From the NCBI GenBank assembly GCA_037576195.1, contig CM075102.1, forward strand, positions 13,698,745 to 13,762,744: 64,000 bases of DNA. Reading direction: 5' to 3'. Of this stretch, positions 12,801 to 25,500 are shown piece by piece; positions within the stretch are counted from its first letter, which is position 1, and every line of letters starts with the position of its first letter. Under the pieces are notes generated by a model. It worked only from the letters and a program-made list of their open reading frames with translations, was not told the origin of the DNA and ran no database searches. The position numbers were made by a program, and so were the translations under genes. The stretch is from Phytoseiulus persimilis. Taxonomy: Eukaryota; Arthropoda; Arachnida; Mesostigmata; Phytoseiidae.

Positions 12801-15800
12801 TAGGTCTTGTCAGCGCCCTCCTTGCTGAGGAGCTGGACGATCTTCTCTGCGACCTTCTGGCCGACCTTGGTCATGTACTCCTTGTCGATGGGGAGGTAAG
12901 CCTCGTTGCCAAGGAAGGAACCTGAGACAACGGCGCGGGGCTGCTCGGTGTTCCCATCGGTGTTGAACTTCATGGCCTGTTCGATCTGTTGGAGAACTTG
13001 TTCGACGGACTGGTCGCCGACAGCGTTACGGGTGTCACGACGGATGCGCTGCATGACGTTTTCGACGATCTGGCTCATACCGCCCTTCTGGTGGATGAAC
13101 TGGTAGAGGTTCTCGAGACCCTTGGTCACCATGCTGAAGTCAGCGACGGTGGAAATATAGGGGCCCTTGTTTCCGGTGAGGGAGGCGTAGAAGGCGCGGG
13201 GAATGGCGGAAACATTCGACTGGGTGACCTCCCATTGGCCCTTAAGACCGACGTTGGTGAGCTGCTGGTAGAGGGTCTTGCTTCCCCACTTGGAGTGGTG
13301 GTAACCGAAAGTCTGGTCGGGAAGTCCACCGAGGACGTTCTGGACACGACGAGCGGTCCTCTGCATGCAGGGGAGAGTTGAGTTGGCGAGATGGTTGAGA
13401 GCGGAGTAGGCGTAGGAGGCGACTTCGAGGTCTTGTTCCTGTCCGAGCTCGAGGACAATGCGGCCGAAGGTGGCTTCGGTGGGCTCAGTGGCGAGGAGGA
13501 CGGAGAGAGCGGCGGTACGGAGTTCGTAGTCCTGCTGCTTATCGAAGTAGATACCCTGGACGATGGGTTGAACAGCTTCGCCGTGCTTCTGGGCGGCGGG
13601 GTGGAGAGCGTAGATAGCGACCTGGCGGATGAACTGAACGTACTCGGAATCATCTTCGGAGTCCTTGTTCATCTGACGGAGCTGTCCAATGACCTCCTGT
13701 CCGCCGTAAACGTAGGGGACGAGAGCCTCGACAGCCTTGGGGTGGGCAAGACGACCGAGAGTCTGGATGTAGATGGTAAGCTGAGCGAAGTTCTTGGCAG
13801 AGTGGAGTTGGCCGCGGATGGCTTCAACAAACTGTTTGTACTCCTGTTCGCCGCAACGCTGGCCCTGCTCGGAGTTCAAGTGCTGGTAATGACCGTTGTG
13901 CTTGTGGGTCTGGGTGGCACAGTTGGCACGGACGACCTCAGCGAACGCGATCGAGGCGGCGCCGAGGATGGTGCGCTTCTCCTGAAACTTGGGAGTGGTC
14001 AGGATTTGTTGGAGCTGCTGCATGATCTTCATGGAAGGCTTGACCAGGTTCTGCTGGAAAGTGGTAAGGGTGTCGAGGGTCTCGAGGATGGTGAGCTTCT
14101 CCTCGGTGATGAGGTCAAGGAGGAACTCGGTGGCGTTGTTGGAGCCAGAGAGAGCGACGGTGTCGATGAGGACCTTACGCTGAACCTTGTCGAGCTCGGA
14201 GGTCGATTTGCCGGTGGCGGTCTCGCCGAGAACCAGCCAGAGGGACTGGAGCTGGGACTTGGGGAGGCTTCCGAGAACCATGGTGAGCTGGATGATCTTG
14301 TCGCCGGTCTGACCCTTGAGTTCGACGTTCTCGGAAACAATGATCTTGGAGAGAGCCTTGATCATGGGGATGATCTGGTCCTTGACAACCTCAGCGGTGT
14401 CGCCCTTGTTGAAGAGGGAGAGGTACTGAAGATCGGTTTGGTGGCCCTCGGGGAAACGGTAGGTGATCTCGTCGTAGGACTTGGTCGCCAGCTGCTCGTT
14501 CCAGTTCTCAGTCTGGGGACGCTCCTCGATGAGGTGGAGCTTGATGAGAGAAACGGTCTTGATCTGCTGCTTGCGGAGGGGGATGACCTTCTTGTCAAGA
14601 GCCTGAGCCTCGTGGATGAGAGCGAACTTGCCATCGCGCTCAACGGTCATGTTGTAGTTGTAGGTGGTGAAGGTCTCGACAAGATCGGTCTTGGGGTGGA
14701 AGTTGACGGGGCAGCCTTCAGCGGTGGGCTTCATCCAGTCGGAGAGCTCGGGCTGTATGTTCTTGTCGAGCTGTTCGGGCTTGTGAGTGCGGCAAACGTT
14801 TTGGCAACCACGACGCTCGTGACCGTTCTGAAGCATGCGACCGTCGGCGCCGATCTGCTTCATGTAGTTCCTGGTCTTGGTGAGGTTGAGCTGCTGGTTC
14901 TGCCATTGTTCAGGGCTGGAGAGGATCTCGTAGATGGTTTCGAAGTTACCAGCGATACCTTCCTCCTGACGACGGTAGACGATGGGCTGCTGCTCTCCGC
15001 CGTAACGCTTCTCCTGAGGCATGAAGGGATGGTCGTCACCCTCGAGAGTCTCGGGCTTGCCGACGGTGAAGATGGCGGCGATACCACGGTAGATGTTGAT
15101 GACCTCTTCGGGCATGTTCTCGGGGGTCTTGAGCTTCTGGACCTCGTTGTCCTGAATCTTGACGAAGACGGGACCGTACTTCTCGATGGTGTCCTCAGCG
15201 GAGTGAGCGACACCCTCGATGCGACGGTTCTCGATATCTTCGACCTCCTTATCGAAGGAGCCGGACATCATGTGGCGAAGACGAAGGCCGAGGACCTTGG
15301 TGTTGCCCTGCTGCTCGTGGACCTGAACAGTGAGGACACCATACTTCTCGAGACCGGAATAACGCTGGGATTGACGGGGAAGTCCAGTGGCGACAAGAGA
15401 ACGGTAGTTGTAAACGTATTCGCGCTGACCCTCGAAAACTGCAACATTGAAACGGAGTTAAGCGATGGGAAGTTTTCGATATTCTTCGACATAGAATTAT
15501 GAGAACGCCGTTTCGGAAAAATGCAACTCCCTGAGTTGCCGGAATTTGTGTTGAACTCACGGTCAGGGACGAGCTCTTGGCTCCCACGCGGTCCTGTGTG
15601 ATGACCGGCGGCTGTAAAAAATGATCAAATAACAATGGTCCACTGTCCGTTAGCCGTTTCCGGAATTCGAACCCATGGTTCAGCCGCACACTGATCTGTT
15701 CGCAACGGCATTGCAGCGACCTGAGTGCCACGCTCCCACTGTTCGAGGGATCTGACGGATCTCGATCTCGTTCGGAGAGATGTTTCTCGAGTCTTGACGT

Positions 15801-16064
15801 TTCAGACTGATAATCGCGAAAACTGAGCTTCCTGGATAGCTTTTTCAGGAAGAGCCTTGCAAGAAGGGAGAGTGGTCTGCCACGTCGGTTCCAACCCCGG
15901 TGGTGTCTGGAACCTCCGCGACGAAACGGGCGCCTCGAGAGTTCAACGTGAATCCAGGCGCGAACTCTAGTGACGTTCCAAAAATCAGAAGAAATGGGAT
16001 CGATCACTTCGATTGACTCACCGGCGACGACCAAGAGGGCTGCGAAGGCACGGATCCCCTTCAT
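9878..16064 (-). CDS. Vg: Vitellogenin (yolk protein precursor), four coding exons, 1843 aa
   Basis: This is a large lipid-transfer protein, normally secreted into haemolymph and taken up by oocytes. The coding exons are 16064-16022, 15611-15561, 15438-10999 and 10875-9878. All introns are GT-AG, and the phases (1,1,1) join to exactly 1844 codons including TGA. The ATG at 16064 opens a signal peptide (MKGIRAFAALLVVA). Exon 3 starts the vitellogenin N / LPD_N lipovitellin domain with FEGQREYVYNYRS (residues 33-45), which is the family's usual entry. The open beta-sheet region follows to about residue 1100, then a Gln/Glu-rich stretch. Exon 4 encodes a von Willebrand factor D domain (about 1513-1712) with the motif GLCGDMN at 1666-1672, and a His/Gln-rich, Cys-containing tail ending RCGH. 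An RIRR sequence near residue 829 could be a furin-type cleavage site, though its use is unproven. Codon use is strongly biased to AAG, GAG, CTC/CTT and ATC, as expected of a very highly expressed gene. Which Vg paralogue it is cannot be told. Confidence 0.95.
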
Positions 16065-16097
16065 TGTTAAGAATGCACGCAACTGTCGATCGTGTAC

Positions 16098-16131
16098 ACC
16101 CTAACTGAACAAGGTAACCAAAGCTCTTATA
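16098..16131 (-). promoter_or_regulatory. Vitellogenin core promoter (TATA plus initiator-like)
   Basis: The minus strand reads TATAAGAG at 16131-16124. An arthropod-type initiator TCAGTT follows at 16108-16103, and the ATG is about 40 nt further on. The TATA-to-initiator spacing (about 25 nt) is slightly short, so the start site is approximate. No hormone response element was identified with confidence. Confidence 0.5.
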
Positions 16132-19100
16132 GGCGACGGCTGATCGATTCAGCATAATATTATCACTTATCTTTCAGAATACGCGAGTTGGCGAGACAGT
16201 CGCTGTGAATGAGAATCACTTCCAGCCGCCGGATCTGCTGAGACACAACCGGCTGCAATGGCCGTGACAACCAACAGACGCTTTTCGCGGTTTTGATTCG
16301 GATCTCAATGGCAACTGGATCACATTTTCCATGATGGAGCGTCTCTTTCGCACGCGCGCTGCAAGACGCGCGTCCATGGCGCTTCAGGATCAGATGGAGC
16401 GCTCGCACTGCATTATTGAGTGGCCGATTCCACAACGGCCGAATTCCCAGAGATAGTTTCATCCTTCTTTACTCTGCTGGAGGAAATTGTCTGTGACAAA
16501 TGTTTCGGCTACTGGCGCATGGGTAGAGGAGCCTCATTTAGTATAGTGAGTTAGCTATAATCTCCAGACCGGTTCGAGCTTTCAGTACGACGTAATCGAG
16601 AAACGTCTCCGATGCTCCGCCCCGAGTACTGAATGTATCCGCGGCTGCGGCGAGGATAGACCGATCCAAAAACCGCGTTGCGAGTTGAAACCACGATCGG
16701 CTCGCCTTGCAGTCCGATTTCCTCCAGACGTAGGAACATAGCGGTTGGGAGGAGCGTTAATCCGATGTTGCTCCGGTTGGTTGAACATCGAGAAGACAAA
16801 ACCCACGCGCTCTCCTAATTGGCTGGCGGTATCGGCGGCAGACTGTAGCGCGGCAGACGCGACTGCGGATGTAGATGACACTTGGGAGCGCAGCACATCG
16901 CTTATGATAATGGTCGCGTCGAATTAATGCTTGTCATCTGCTCGCGGCAAAAAGTAAGGAACTCACTCGCTGCTCCTCCCCCGGCACTCTGTCTGTGTGA
17001 ATCCGTTTTTGATCTTTGCGAGGACCGCACGCTATTCCGAGCAGGAGCCTCACGGATTCCTGAAGCCATTCTCTTCTTTTCAGCAAAATCCGCCGTCACC
17101 CCGTCGACTTCGCCGTGGCGCGAACGGCGACAGCAAGCAAAGCCTTTGTGAAGGGTCGGCTCCAGGCTGAATGAGGTTTGGCTCCGAGCTGTCGTCCGCG
17201 AGACCCTTACAATCTTCAAAGTCCCTCCGCTGCCCCTTTGTGCCCATTGCGTCTCCCTCGCTAGCGAGCCAGCCAACTCTAGCGACGCGAATTCTTCCGA
17301 GCATAGAGTCGGCGAGGAATAGCCAACTTCTCTGCTCTGAACAGCGGAACGGTTCCTGGGAACGGAGGGAAGTCGGATAACTTGTCGTCCATTTGACCGT
17401 TCACCCAAGCCACTCGGCCACGAATGAGTGACCAGCGGGACAACTTGTTCCGCCTCCCACTCCGAGACTGGCGGTCCCGCGACCGTGATTACGCTCGTTC
17501 GTCCCTCGGCTTTCCTTTTCATGGATGTCGCCGCTCATGCAAACGACGAGAAGTGAACTTGAAAAATGCTCCCCACCCGTTGAAGGGGCGCGGCAAGGGA
17601 GCGGTTCTGTTGACAACGCGCCGCCCAAAAGCGAAACCCATCGATGTTGGTTTCCAGATATTGGCAGGGAAGAAGCTTGTCGAACGAAGTCACCCCCACG
17701 AACTGACGCTTCAATAAGCCATGTTCGACCAGACCTGTACGACAGCGACGGGCTCTTACACATATTGAAATCCGGAGTTCGTGGCGACGACGCGGCCGCT
17801 CCAAAACGTCCTGAGCAGGTGTTACCCGGAGTTCTCACTCCGCTCTCGACCGCTGACGGGAGTTCCACATCTGAACTGTCCTGCAGTCCCTGGGAGATAT
17901 TGACTCCCGCGCATGGTAACAGAACGAAATAGACATGGTTGCGTGTCGGAAACGGCAAACTCGATCTAGTGTTCGATGCAGTTACGCGTTACGCGTTACA
18001 TGTCTTGAGAGGAGTTCTGGAGCGACTATATTTGGACGGAAACGGACGCAAACAATACAAGAGAGTCTTCACCGCTTCCGAGTTCTCTTCGACAATACCC
18101 CAGCGTAACCTTGAGTATTCCAGCTGGCCTCTTTTCTTCGAAAGCCCCGATGACCCGATCACCACACCAACAAAAGTAGAAAGTCTCTGGAATCCCAGTC
18201 CTGCCTGTCGGATGACGGCCAATGGGGCCAATCGGTCGTTTCTTCTGATAGCTCTAATGAGAGTGTTCGCAGAGAGAAATTATTCAGGGGGAGCAGTTCA
18301 AAACTACAACAACGGATTTCAGATCATGACTTCCAAGAATCTTCAGTTATCGGAACCGCTCATCCGCAATCCAGGCTCCAAAGTTTCGAACGCGATCCAA
18401 ACTTGGTCTATGAAATGCAAGAGACGTCTCCGGGCGGACAGTTTCTTCGAAACAGATCCCCACGAACCGTTCCCCCGACCAGAAACCTTCTCCTAAATTC
18501 TGCTCCCCCCCCCCCCAGTTGACGAGGCCCGTGTGAAGAGCGCGGAGTCGAGACGAAATACACTGAGAAATTGAGAACAAACGCGAAACCGGCCGACGAT
18601 AGAAGCCAATGGTCGGAAACGGGAATGACAGTGCTTGAAGTCAAGTTTCATACGGCGATTCTGACCTAGGCGTAAAAGCAACTCTGATCATTCGTTCCGA
18701 GACATGTCATCGATACAAAGTCGGCTCCAGTTTCATAAAGGAGGCAACGTGAGAGCATGGAGGGTTCATCCACACGGGGGGCCTCGGGATCAGGGGAGGG
18801 CTTTTGGTCTAGGAACTGGTCTCGGGGAAACGGGCTGTGAACGCATCCGATCCCTGGGTTCTCCACTGTCTGCGGGAGATTTCCCGCTGGCTACCCTGCG
18901 TCTATTCAATCGGCATGTTTTTGCGGACGTAGATATCCCGCTAGCCTCGGGTTCCGGGAAAAACTTCCGAGAACTGTGATTGCAGGGAATAGCGCGGGGT
19001 AGGGGGTTTCGATGACAGAGGAGCGTGTCAAGAGCTTTTAGGTCGGCTTCAAAGGAATTGTGCGATGAGAGCTCTGCTGCCACGGGAATCTTTGGGAGGC

Positions 19101-21621
19101 TCACACGACGGGAGTAGTGAACGGCGTTGTCGCCAGCCTCAGCGCCAGCCAGGAGATAAATACGTGAGCAGGTCGTTCAAAGGTGGCAAGACTTGACCTG
19201 GGGCTCTCAACGCTCACATCGCGGAAATTGAGAATTCGTGTGGCGACCGTTTGCCCGTTCAAGTTTCATGTCCTCCAGCTGTCACAGGAATCCAGCCGAG
19301 TACTACTTGATGGACTGATTCGATGAAACCCCTAGACGCGATGCATCTCGGTGCTGGACGTTTCCTGGGGCAACGTCCGCTCGGTATGAGGGTTTCCGAG
19401 CAGAATCAGAGCCGATCGTCATGTCAGCGGAACCATACTGCGTGCCCTCATCTTCCACGAGCTTACTGCAGGAAGGGAACTCGAGCAGCAAGAATCCAGG
19501 CGCGTTTCGGATCGTTCTCGGGAAAGGGGTGGATACATCCAATCCGCAATGGTTGGATTGCAAAAATGCTTTTAGACTCACGAAACACATCATGATAAGA
19601 ATGGGAAGACGAGATCGGAAGGTGGCCGTGGAGGACGGCCATTCTGGACCGGATACGTTCTATGGACGACGACCAGCGTTATACGTCGGACGGGAATTCC
19701 TCTCCTCTCTTCGGATGATATGACGACGATCTCAGGCCGCGGAGCGTGTCCTATCTGCGCAGTCGAATCGGTAACTCGTTTCCTCAGAACTGTTTCAGAA
19801 GTTGAATTTCATGGGAGTCGGATGCTTCCACCGGTTGTTCGCATTGCTCTTGAATTCGATGCGAACTGTATCGAGAGCCGGAGGCATTTCGGCGTAAGGA
19901 AAACCCTTACATTCGCCGTTGCGCTGTTCTCCGTTCCGCTCCCCGCTTGTGAGGAGCGCAGGGGCTTGACGCAATGTGATTATTTGTGTTCTATGCCCCG
20001 CTGCAAAGATTGCGGAGAACGCCGATTTCGAACACTCGCATCTGGAGCTCCTAGAGCGGTTCAAACAATCTCTTTCAGACATTCAACATTGATATTTATT
20101 TCCATTATTAACTTCTCTTATGAACTCGATTCCCCGGGTGGCGAAGGGAGAACCAAGCCTCATAGTCCGACTCTGTGAAGAAGCTCAACCGAAGTTCTGC
20201 CAGTCCTCGATGAGAGTCAATGGTCAGTTCGTCTGACAGCGTGAGGACGTGGCGTGCCCGGAACGTGCTGCAACGTTCGCGGGGGCTAACGTGCGTGGAT
20301 GTAGTTTCCTCCTGGCGTACCGTTCGCTGAATCAGACTGGTGTGCTGAGCACGGAGAACGTCCGGTTTCCATGACTTGTACGGCAAACTTCAGGGTGCCA
20401 AGCAAACGCATAGAACTCCGACTCTTCTGAGGAGCTATCTCTGATAATATCGAATCAAAACGAGCGAGCAGATCTCCAGGAGAAAATTGCCGCCTTCAAC
20501 TACCCTCTTTCGTTCCCGATGGAAGAGTGACTCGCAAATGTTTTGCCGGGCCTCGGTCGGGGCTTGCGTTTCGCGCATCCCCCCCGCCCCTGTGGCATTT
20601 TTTCCGGGGTAAAGTTCCGGATCTCAGACCGGAAGTCGGAACCGAGTCTCATACGGCCGCGCATCCTCCAGAGCGGCGCATGCGGCCCGGAATTCGCAAC
20701 TGATCGGACGACATGCTGCGAACTTCAAATCGAGCGCGTGATGAATACCAGGATGACTTCCGCAGAGGATTCCGACAGTCTGGGCTCAAATGACCGAAGC
20801 TCGAAACCTAAACATTAGAGCGAATCAGCCGGGAACCGACTTTCACTCCGATTGGCGACTTGCCGTTGGGGCTGTCGATGTACAGCGATCGCTGTTTTTA
20901 TTAACGCGGAGCGAACTGATCTTCGGTCGGAAGAGGATGTCCTCAAGCAGACCGGGGCCCCGTCGTAGAAGCTACTCCCCCACCCCCCGAATCGCTCCAA
21001 AAAAATCGCCGAACACCGACGCCTCGACGTACGGGATCGTCGCTGCCGGTTCCGGTGTTTGGAGGCCAGAGCTCGCCGCGTCTATGGGGAATGCACGGGA
21101 GAAGCTCAAGGATAAGCCCTCCATGATGTCCATTATGAATGAGCTCTCTAACCATTCCCGCCTCCTGATAATGAATCGCCGACGCCCAACAGCCCGATCC
21201 ATCGAGCGCGGCCCTGCCCGCTGTTCGCAGCGAACGCGTTCTTCCCGATCAGACTTTCCGCTCCCACAGGATCGTCGGAGATGGTTTCCGCCATGACGCT
21301 ACATGCACTCGAGAACGACACAGCCATGAACGAGGAGACGGTGTCCAATCGTAACTTGAGACGTGATTCGAGTATGCATACCGACGCTGCCCCGGAAACA
21401 TTACGCTGGAGTAACGGTATCCGACGGAGAACTCACATGCTTGGCTGGGGGATTTCCGAGAATGCAGGGAGTGAGATCGGGAAGCTCTCGAGCCTTGAGC
21501 TTGCCCATGATGTGCTATCATGGAGCTCCACTGAAACAATATGAATGTAGACCCTGACATTGCAGATTTCAAATGGTTCCGCATGTTCAAGTGATCGAAA
21601 CGCAACCTACGTCGGCTACTA
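16132..21621. other. Intergenic DNA upstream of vitellogenin
   Basis: No gene is supported. Open frames reach 206 codons but show Arg/Ser-rich random composition in several frames at once. A run of 12 C lies at 18505-18516. Regulatory elements for the vitellogenin gene would be expected in the first 1-2 kb here, but none stands out by eye. Confidence 0.4.
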
Positions 21622-22576
21622 TACAGGGTGGCTTTGTCAGTCGGGAATTTTCGAGCCCGATTTTGTTTTGGCCATAACTTTCTCGGTTATCGGAATGCTG
21701 CCGGAAAGCACAAAGCGATCGATAGGGAATGTCGAGGCGGTCATTTTTATTGAAATTGATATGATCAAGATTGCGGTCAGAAAATGGTTTTAAAAATGAC
21801 CAATTTTTTTTCCGAGGTCCCCCTGAAAGTCATCGTTTCCTTTCAGTCGAAAACGTCAATATCCATCCGATCCAACTCGTTGGAGTCGCGTCGAACGCAC
21901 GAAAAGGAAGCCGGTCATTCGCCGGAAAACCGATCGAAGTTATCTCATTTCCTCGAAAAATGGCAAGCGATCCTCTTCACCCCTTTTTCAAGGGCCCGGG
22001 CTGATTTCGTTCTCTTCGCTCTCCCTCGCATTCCCTCTCGTAGCTTCTCAACGAGGCGGAATCGGAGGCAACTCCCCGGGTGGAAATTGTTCAGAAATGG
22101 GTGAATCATCCCAATATCGAGCTGCAAGGTCGATCAGACGATTATTGATCTTAACCGGAAAGCACCCTCATTCAGTTTTGCGCGCTCGGTCGCCAAAACC
22201 ACCCTTGACACCATGGGAATTCTTGACACGATCGCCTGCCGTTTCTCGAGGAAACGAGGTGACTTCGATCGGTTTTCGGGCGAATGACGGGCCTCCTTTC
22301 GCGCGTCCAACGCGACCCCTACGAATCCGATCGAATGAATATTCACGATTTCACGATGACTTTTAGGGAGACCTCGGGGGAAAGAAATGGTCATCTTTAA
22401 AACCATTCTCTGATGGTCATTTCCATCATATACATTTGAATCTCGAATTTGAATGAACGCCCGGATATGCTCTATCGATCACTCCTTGATTTCTGAGAAT
22501 ATTCCAAGAACTGAGAAAGTTATGGCCAAGACAAGATCGGGCTCGGAAATTCCCGACTAAAAAAAGCCACCCTGTA
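21622..22576. mobile_element. Foldback transposon relic with TACAGGGTGGC ends, about 0.95 kb
   Basis: Both ends read TACAGGGTGGCTTT pointing inward (21622 on plus, 22576 on minus). If the transposon proper starts at CAGGG, the outer TA is a plausible TA target duplication. The arms (about 21622-21975 and 22217-22576 reversed) stay similar over roughly 350 bp. They share, in order, AGTCGGGAATTT, CGAGCCCGAT, TTGGCCATAACTTTCTC, AATGGTTTTAAA and AAAACCGATCGAAG. Arm divergence appears to be 20-25% with indels, so the element is old. The 240-bp centre has no coding potential. Small look-alike peptides in the two arms are only reflections of the repeat. Confidence 0.65.
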
Positions 22577-25500
22577 GATCCTCGAAACCAGGATAGACCA
22601 TACCGGTCTACTTTTCGCTTGGTCTGCCTCCGACTGGATTGAGAACTCAAGCAGTCAATGAGTTGGCAGGATGTTCAGGATGAGCCGGAATGGTTTCTTC
22701 CCGACCTTGTGCAGCTCGGCTGACCCGCAACCGGTTCCGGAGCACGTTTTCCGTCGTCAAGCACTCGGGAAGAGTATATACTGCGGATGCTCCGAGAACT
22801 ACGGGACGATTCCCTCGAGGCGATCGTGTCCAGTAAAGCCAAGAACCTGGGAGATCATGGGTGTTTCGGTTCTCCCAAACTGGAGCGTTCGAGTGACGCG
22901 AGAATCTGGATCGGAACCAGTATAACTTGTTCAGGAAGCGCATTCAGGGTTATGATGGACCCTCGGTCGATAGCCTGATCCTCCTTCACATTTGCACTTC
23001 AGCTGGGCAAGCCCCCATCGTCACGCTCGGTTTCATTACCGAGCGTCAGCCACGATGACGTAAGATCGTGGGAGTTTCTTATCAAATTGGCAAGCTCAAC
23101 CTACCACCGGCGCCTTGGCTCCTGCCTCCGTCATACCCTGTAGGAGCTGGACTGCGCAGTGCTGGAATCCTTCGGAGAGATGCCAGTCAACCTTCAAGAA
23201 TTTCCAGAGCCCCCTGATCTCGGATCAACGAGTGGTTACAGATCAGACGGCCTGATCTTGAAAGCCGGCGATGGATCACTTGTAGACTCACAATTGAGCT
23301 TGCAATCAGCGGGGCAGGGACGTACGTAATTGAAAAGAGCGCCCGCCTAAAAAGCCTGCACAGGGTAGGGTGATGGAATTTTCATCCGGCTCGTGGGGCT
23401 TTTCGAGATCATCATCGTCCGACTCCCCCACCCTTTTCCAGAGCGGCGTGAGAGGAGCCGTGTTCATTCTCTGACGCTAACTCCTGGACACGCTCCAAAC
23501 GGCCCTCGGCGGGAGTCAGGTGAGGGAAAATGTATGAAAAACCTCCTAACCTCAGGGCCCGAACTCTTCTATCTATCGATTCGTGATGACGAAAATCGAC
23601 TATTGATCTTCTTGAGGGGTGAATCGCGGCACAGGCTTCTTCCCCAGCGTTCGAGCCAATCTTGCGGAAGACAAGGTTCTGCCGCAGGCACACTGACCAG
23701 TATGAGGACAAATTGCTCACCTATAGATTGGGAATCTATCGCTGGTCAGGAGGGACTCCTTCGAAGATGAAATGGAGTGATGTCCGGAACTCAAGGCCCT
23801 AGTCTGGATGAACTCGTGTCCAATCTATGGGCTTCTCTCGAAGGTCTTCTCGCGGTCACAGACTAGGAGGCAACAATGAGAGCAAAATGAATACATACAG
23901 GTCTCTGAAATCATTCTGAAAAGTCATATAGGTCAACAAACCCGCACCTGACATTTTCATCCCACAGCACAGTTAGAAGATGGTATCCTTAATCGAGTTA
24001 TCCGGAGAAGTGTGTCTCTCCTCGCACATTTCCAAGCGTAGTCTTGGTTCTCCAGCTTCCCGTTTCCGCATCGCTGTTGATTCCATGAATGTCCGCCTGT
24101 TCCTCGCCCTCAGGCCAGCTCCCACGCTATCGACGAACGGGGCGTCTTTGGCCGCCAGGAAGTGACGAAACCGGTTCTGTTTTTTTTTGTACGCTCCGGA
24201 GACTCTCTCGGGATTTGCACAGAAACATTCCTTGAGTTCTCCGGAGTTCGTCACCGTGAGGTGGTCTCTTCCTCGCCCAATTCCACAAGCCAGCTTCGGC
24301 AGAGCTTCAGTCCGGGACAGATTCAGGGCCGTGGCGGCTGATAGTTCGCACGGATCTCCTGTCTCTCCATACCTACTCGCGACCGTCTCGTCTCAGACTA
24401 GCTCGATTCGCTACGCGATGCATGTGAGGGTCGTTTGCAAGTGGATGTCAAACTGCAGCGGTCCGCCTTTCTTGGATTTTTCTTTCCGTGTTGGCTGTAC
24501 TCGCTCCCAGGTCCGAACTCCACCACCACCATCGATTTGAGAGATTTCCGCCGCCTCCTTCCAACTTCGAGATGGCTGCTCACGGTTGAGCATTTCCGGA
24601 CTTGGCTCCGGTTCCGGTACATGAAGATGATGTCGTCTGTAAACATTGGTCGCGCAGTCGTCCGCGACCTTTTCGAGCAGCTCTACCGGTAGTCGCGAGA
24701 ATCCTTAGTAGCTAAACGGATCTCCTCGTAGCGTTTGAGTTTTTTTTTTGTGTAATTTTGAGGATGTCTTCCGGAAAAATAAACTCCCAGTGAACCGCCG
24801 TCTCAGAAGTCTCAGTAGTTGCCCATCAAGTCCTGCTCAAGTTTAAGCGAACACCTTTTCCCGCCTGGAAGCCGAGTGGGAGGCTTTCCAGTAGTCGATA
24901 TAACGGCCATAGGTTGTTCCCTCGCTTGTGTTGAGACTTCTTCTAACAAAAGATTGGGCACTCGATGCGTGGAGTGGGGGCCTTCCGGCTTAACAAACTT
25001 CCAAGAAGCAATGAACAAGAAACAAGTGCGAAAATGAAATCGAATACTCATTGGGGGGGGGGACATTGCGGGAGGGCGTGGGGAAACAATGATAGGAACG
25101 AATCGGGTGTGCGGAGGATCGAGAAGCCTCAGGAATCGGGAACGGAGCGAAAAAAGCTTCCGTCCAGCCGTCAGCGGAGACCACAGCGGGAGGCGGCGCC
25201 GTGAACATGTGAGTTCTCTGAGAGATAAATACAAACGCCTGTCGATTCTTGGTGCCGAAACCTGAGCCAGGGCCGAGCTCGCTCCGATTCGCCGAGTCTG
25301 AGCATTGAAATTCCGGTCACAGAAGTGCGATTCCCGCTCGCCGTGCAGTTCGAGTTTCGTGCGCTCGGAGGAAACCGAACCTCGCTCAGCTTGAGTCGAA
25401 GTCTGTAAGCCGAGACAAGGATCACATCGGCGATCGGAAACAACGACGGTGCTGACTGCGTTGAATACCGCTTCTTCCGGCGAACCGCTTCGAGGGCAAC

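Noticed and set aside
13391..15502. 703-codon plus-strand open frame (and others at 11714-12925, 9929-10879)
   Set aside because: They lie exactly opposite the vitellogenin exons. Strong codon bias in that gene suppresses stops on the complementary strand, and the translated products are Leu/Val/Glu/Asp-rich shadows.
24435..24692. Plus-strand frame followed by TGTA and AATAAA (24778), resembling a last exon
   Set aside because: Opposite and alternative frames look just as coding-like, so intuition does not discriminate here. It needs transcript evidence.
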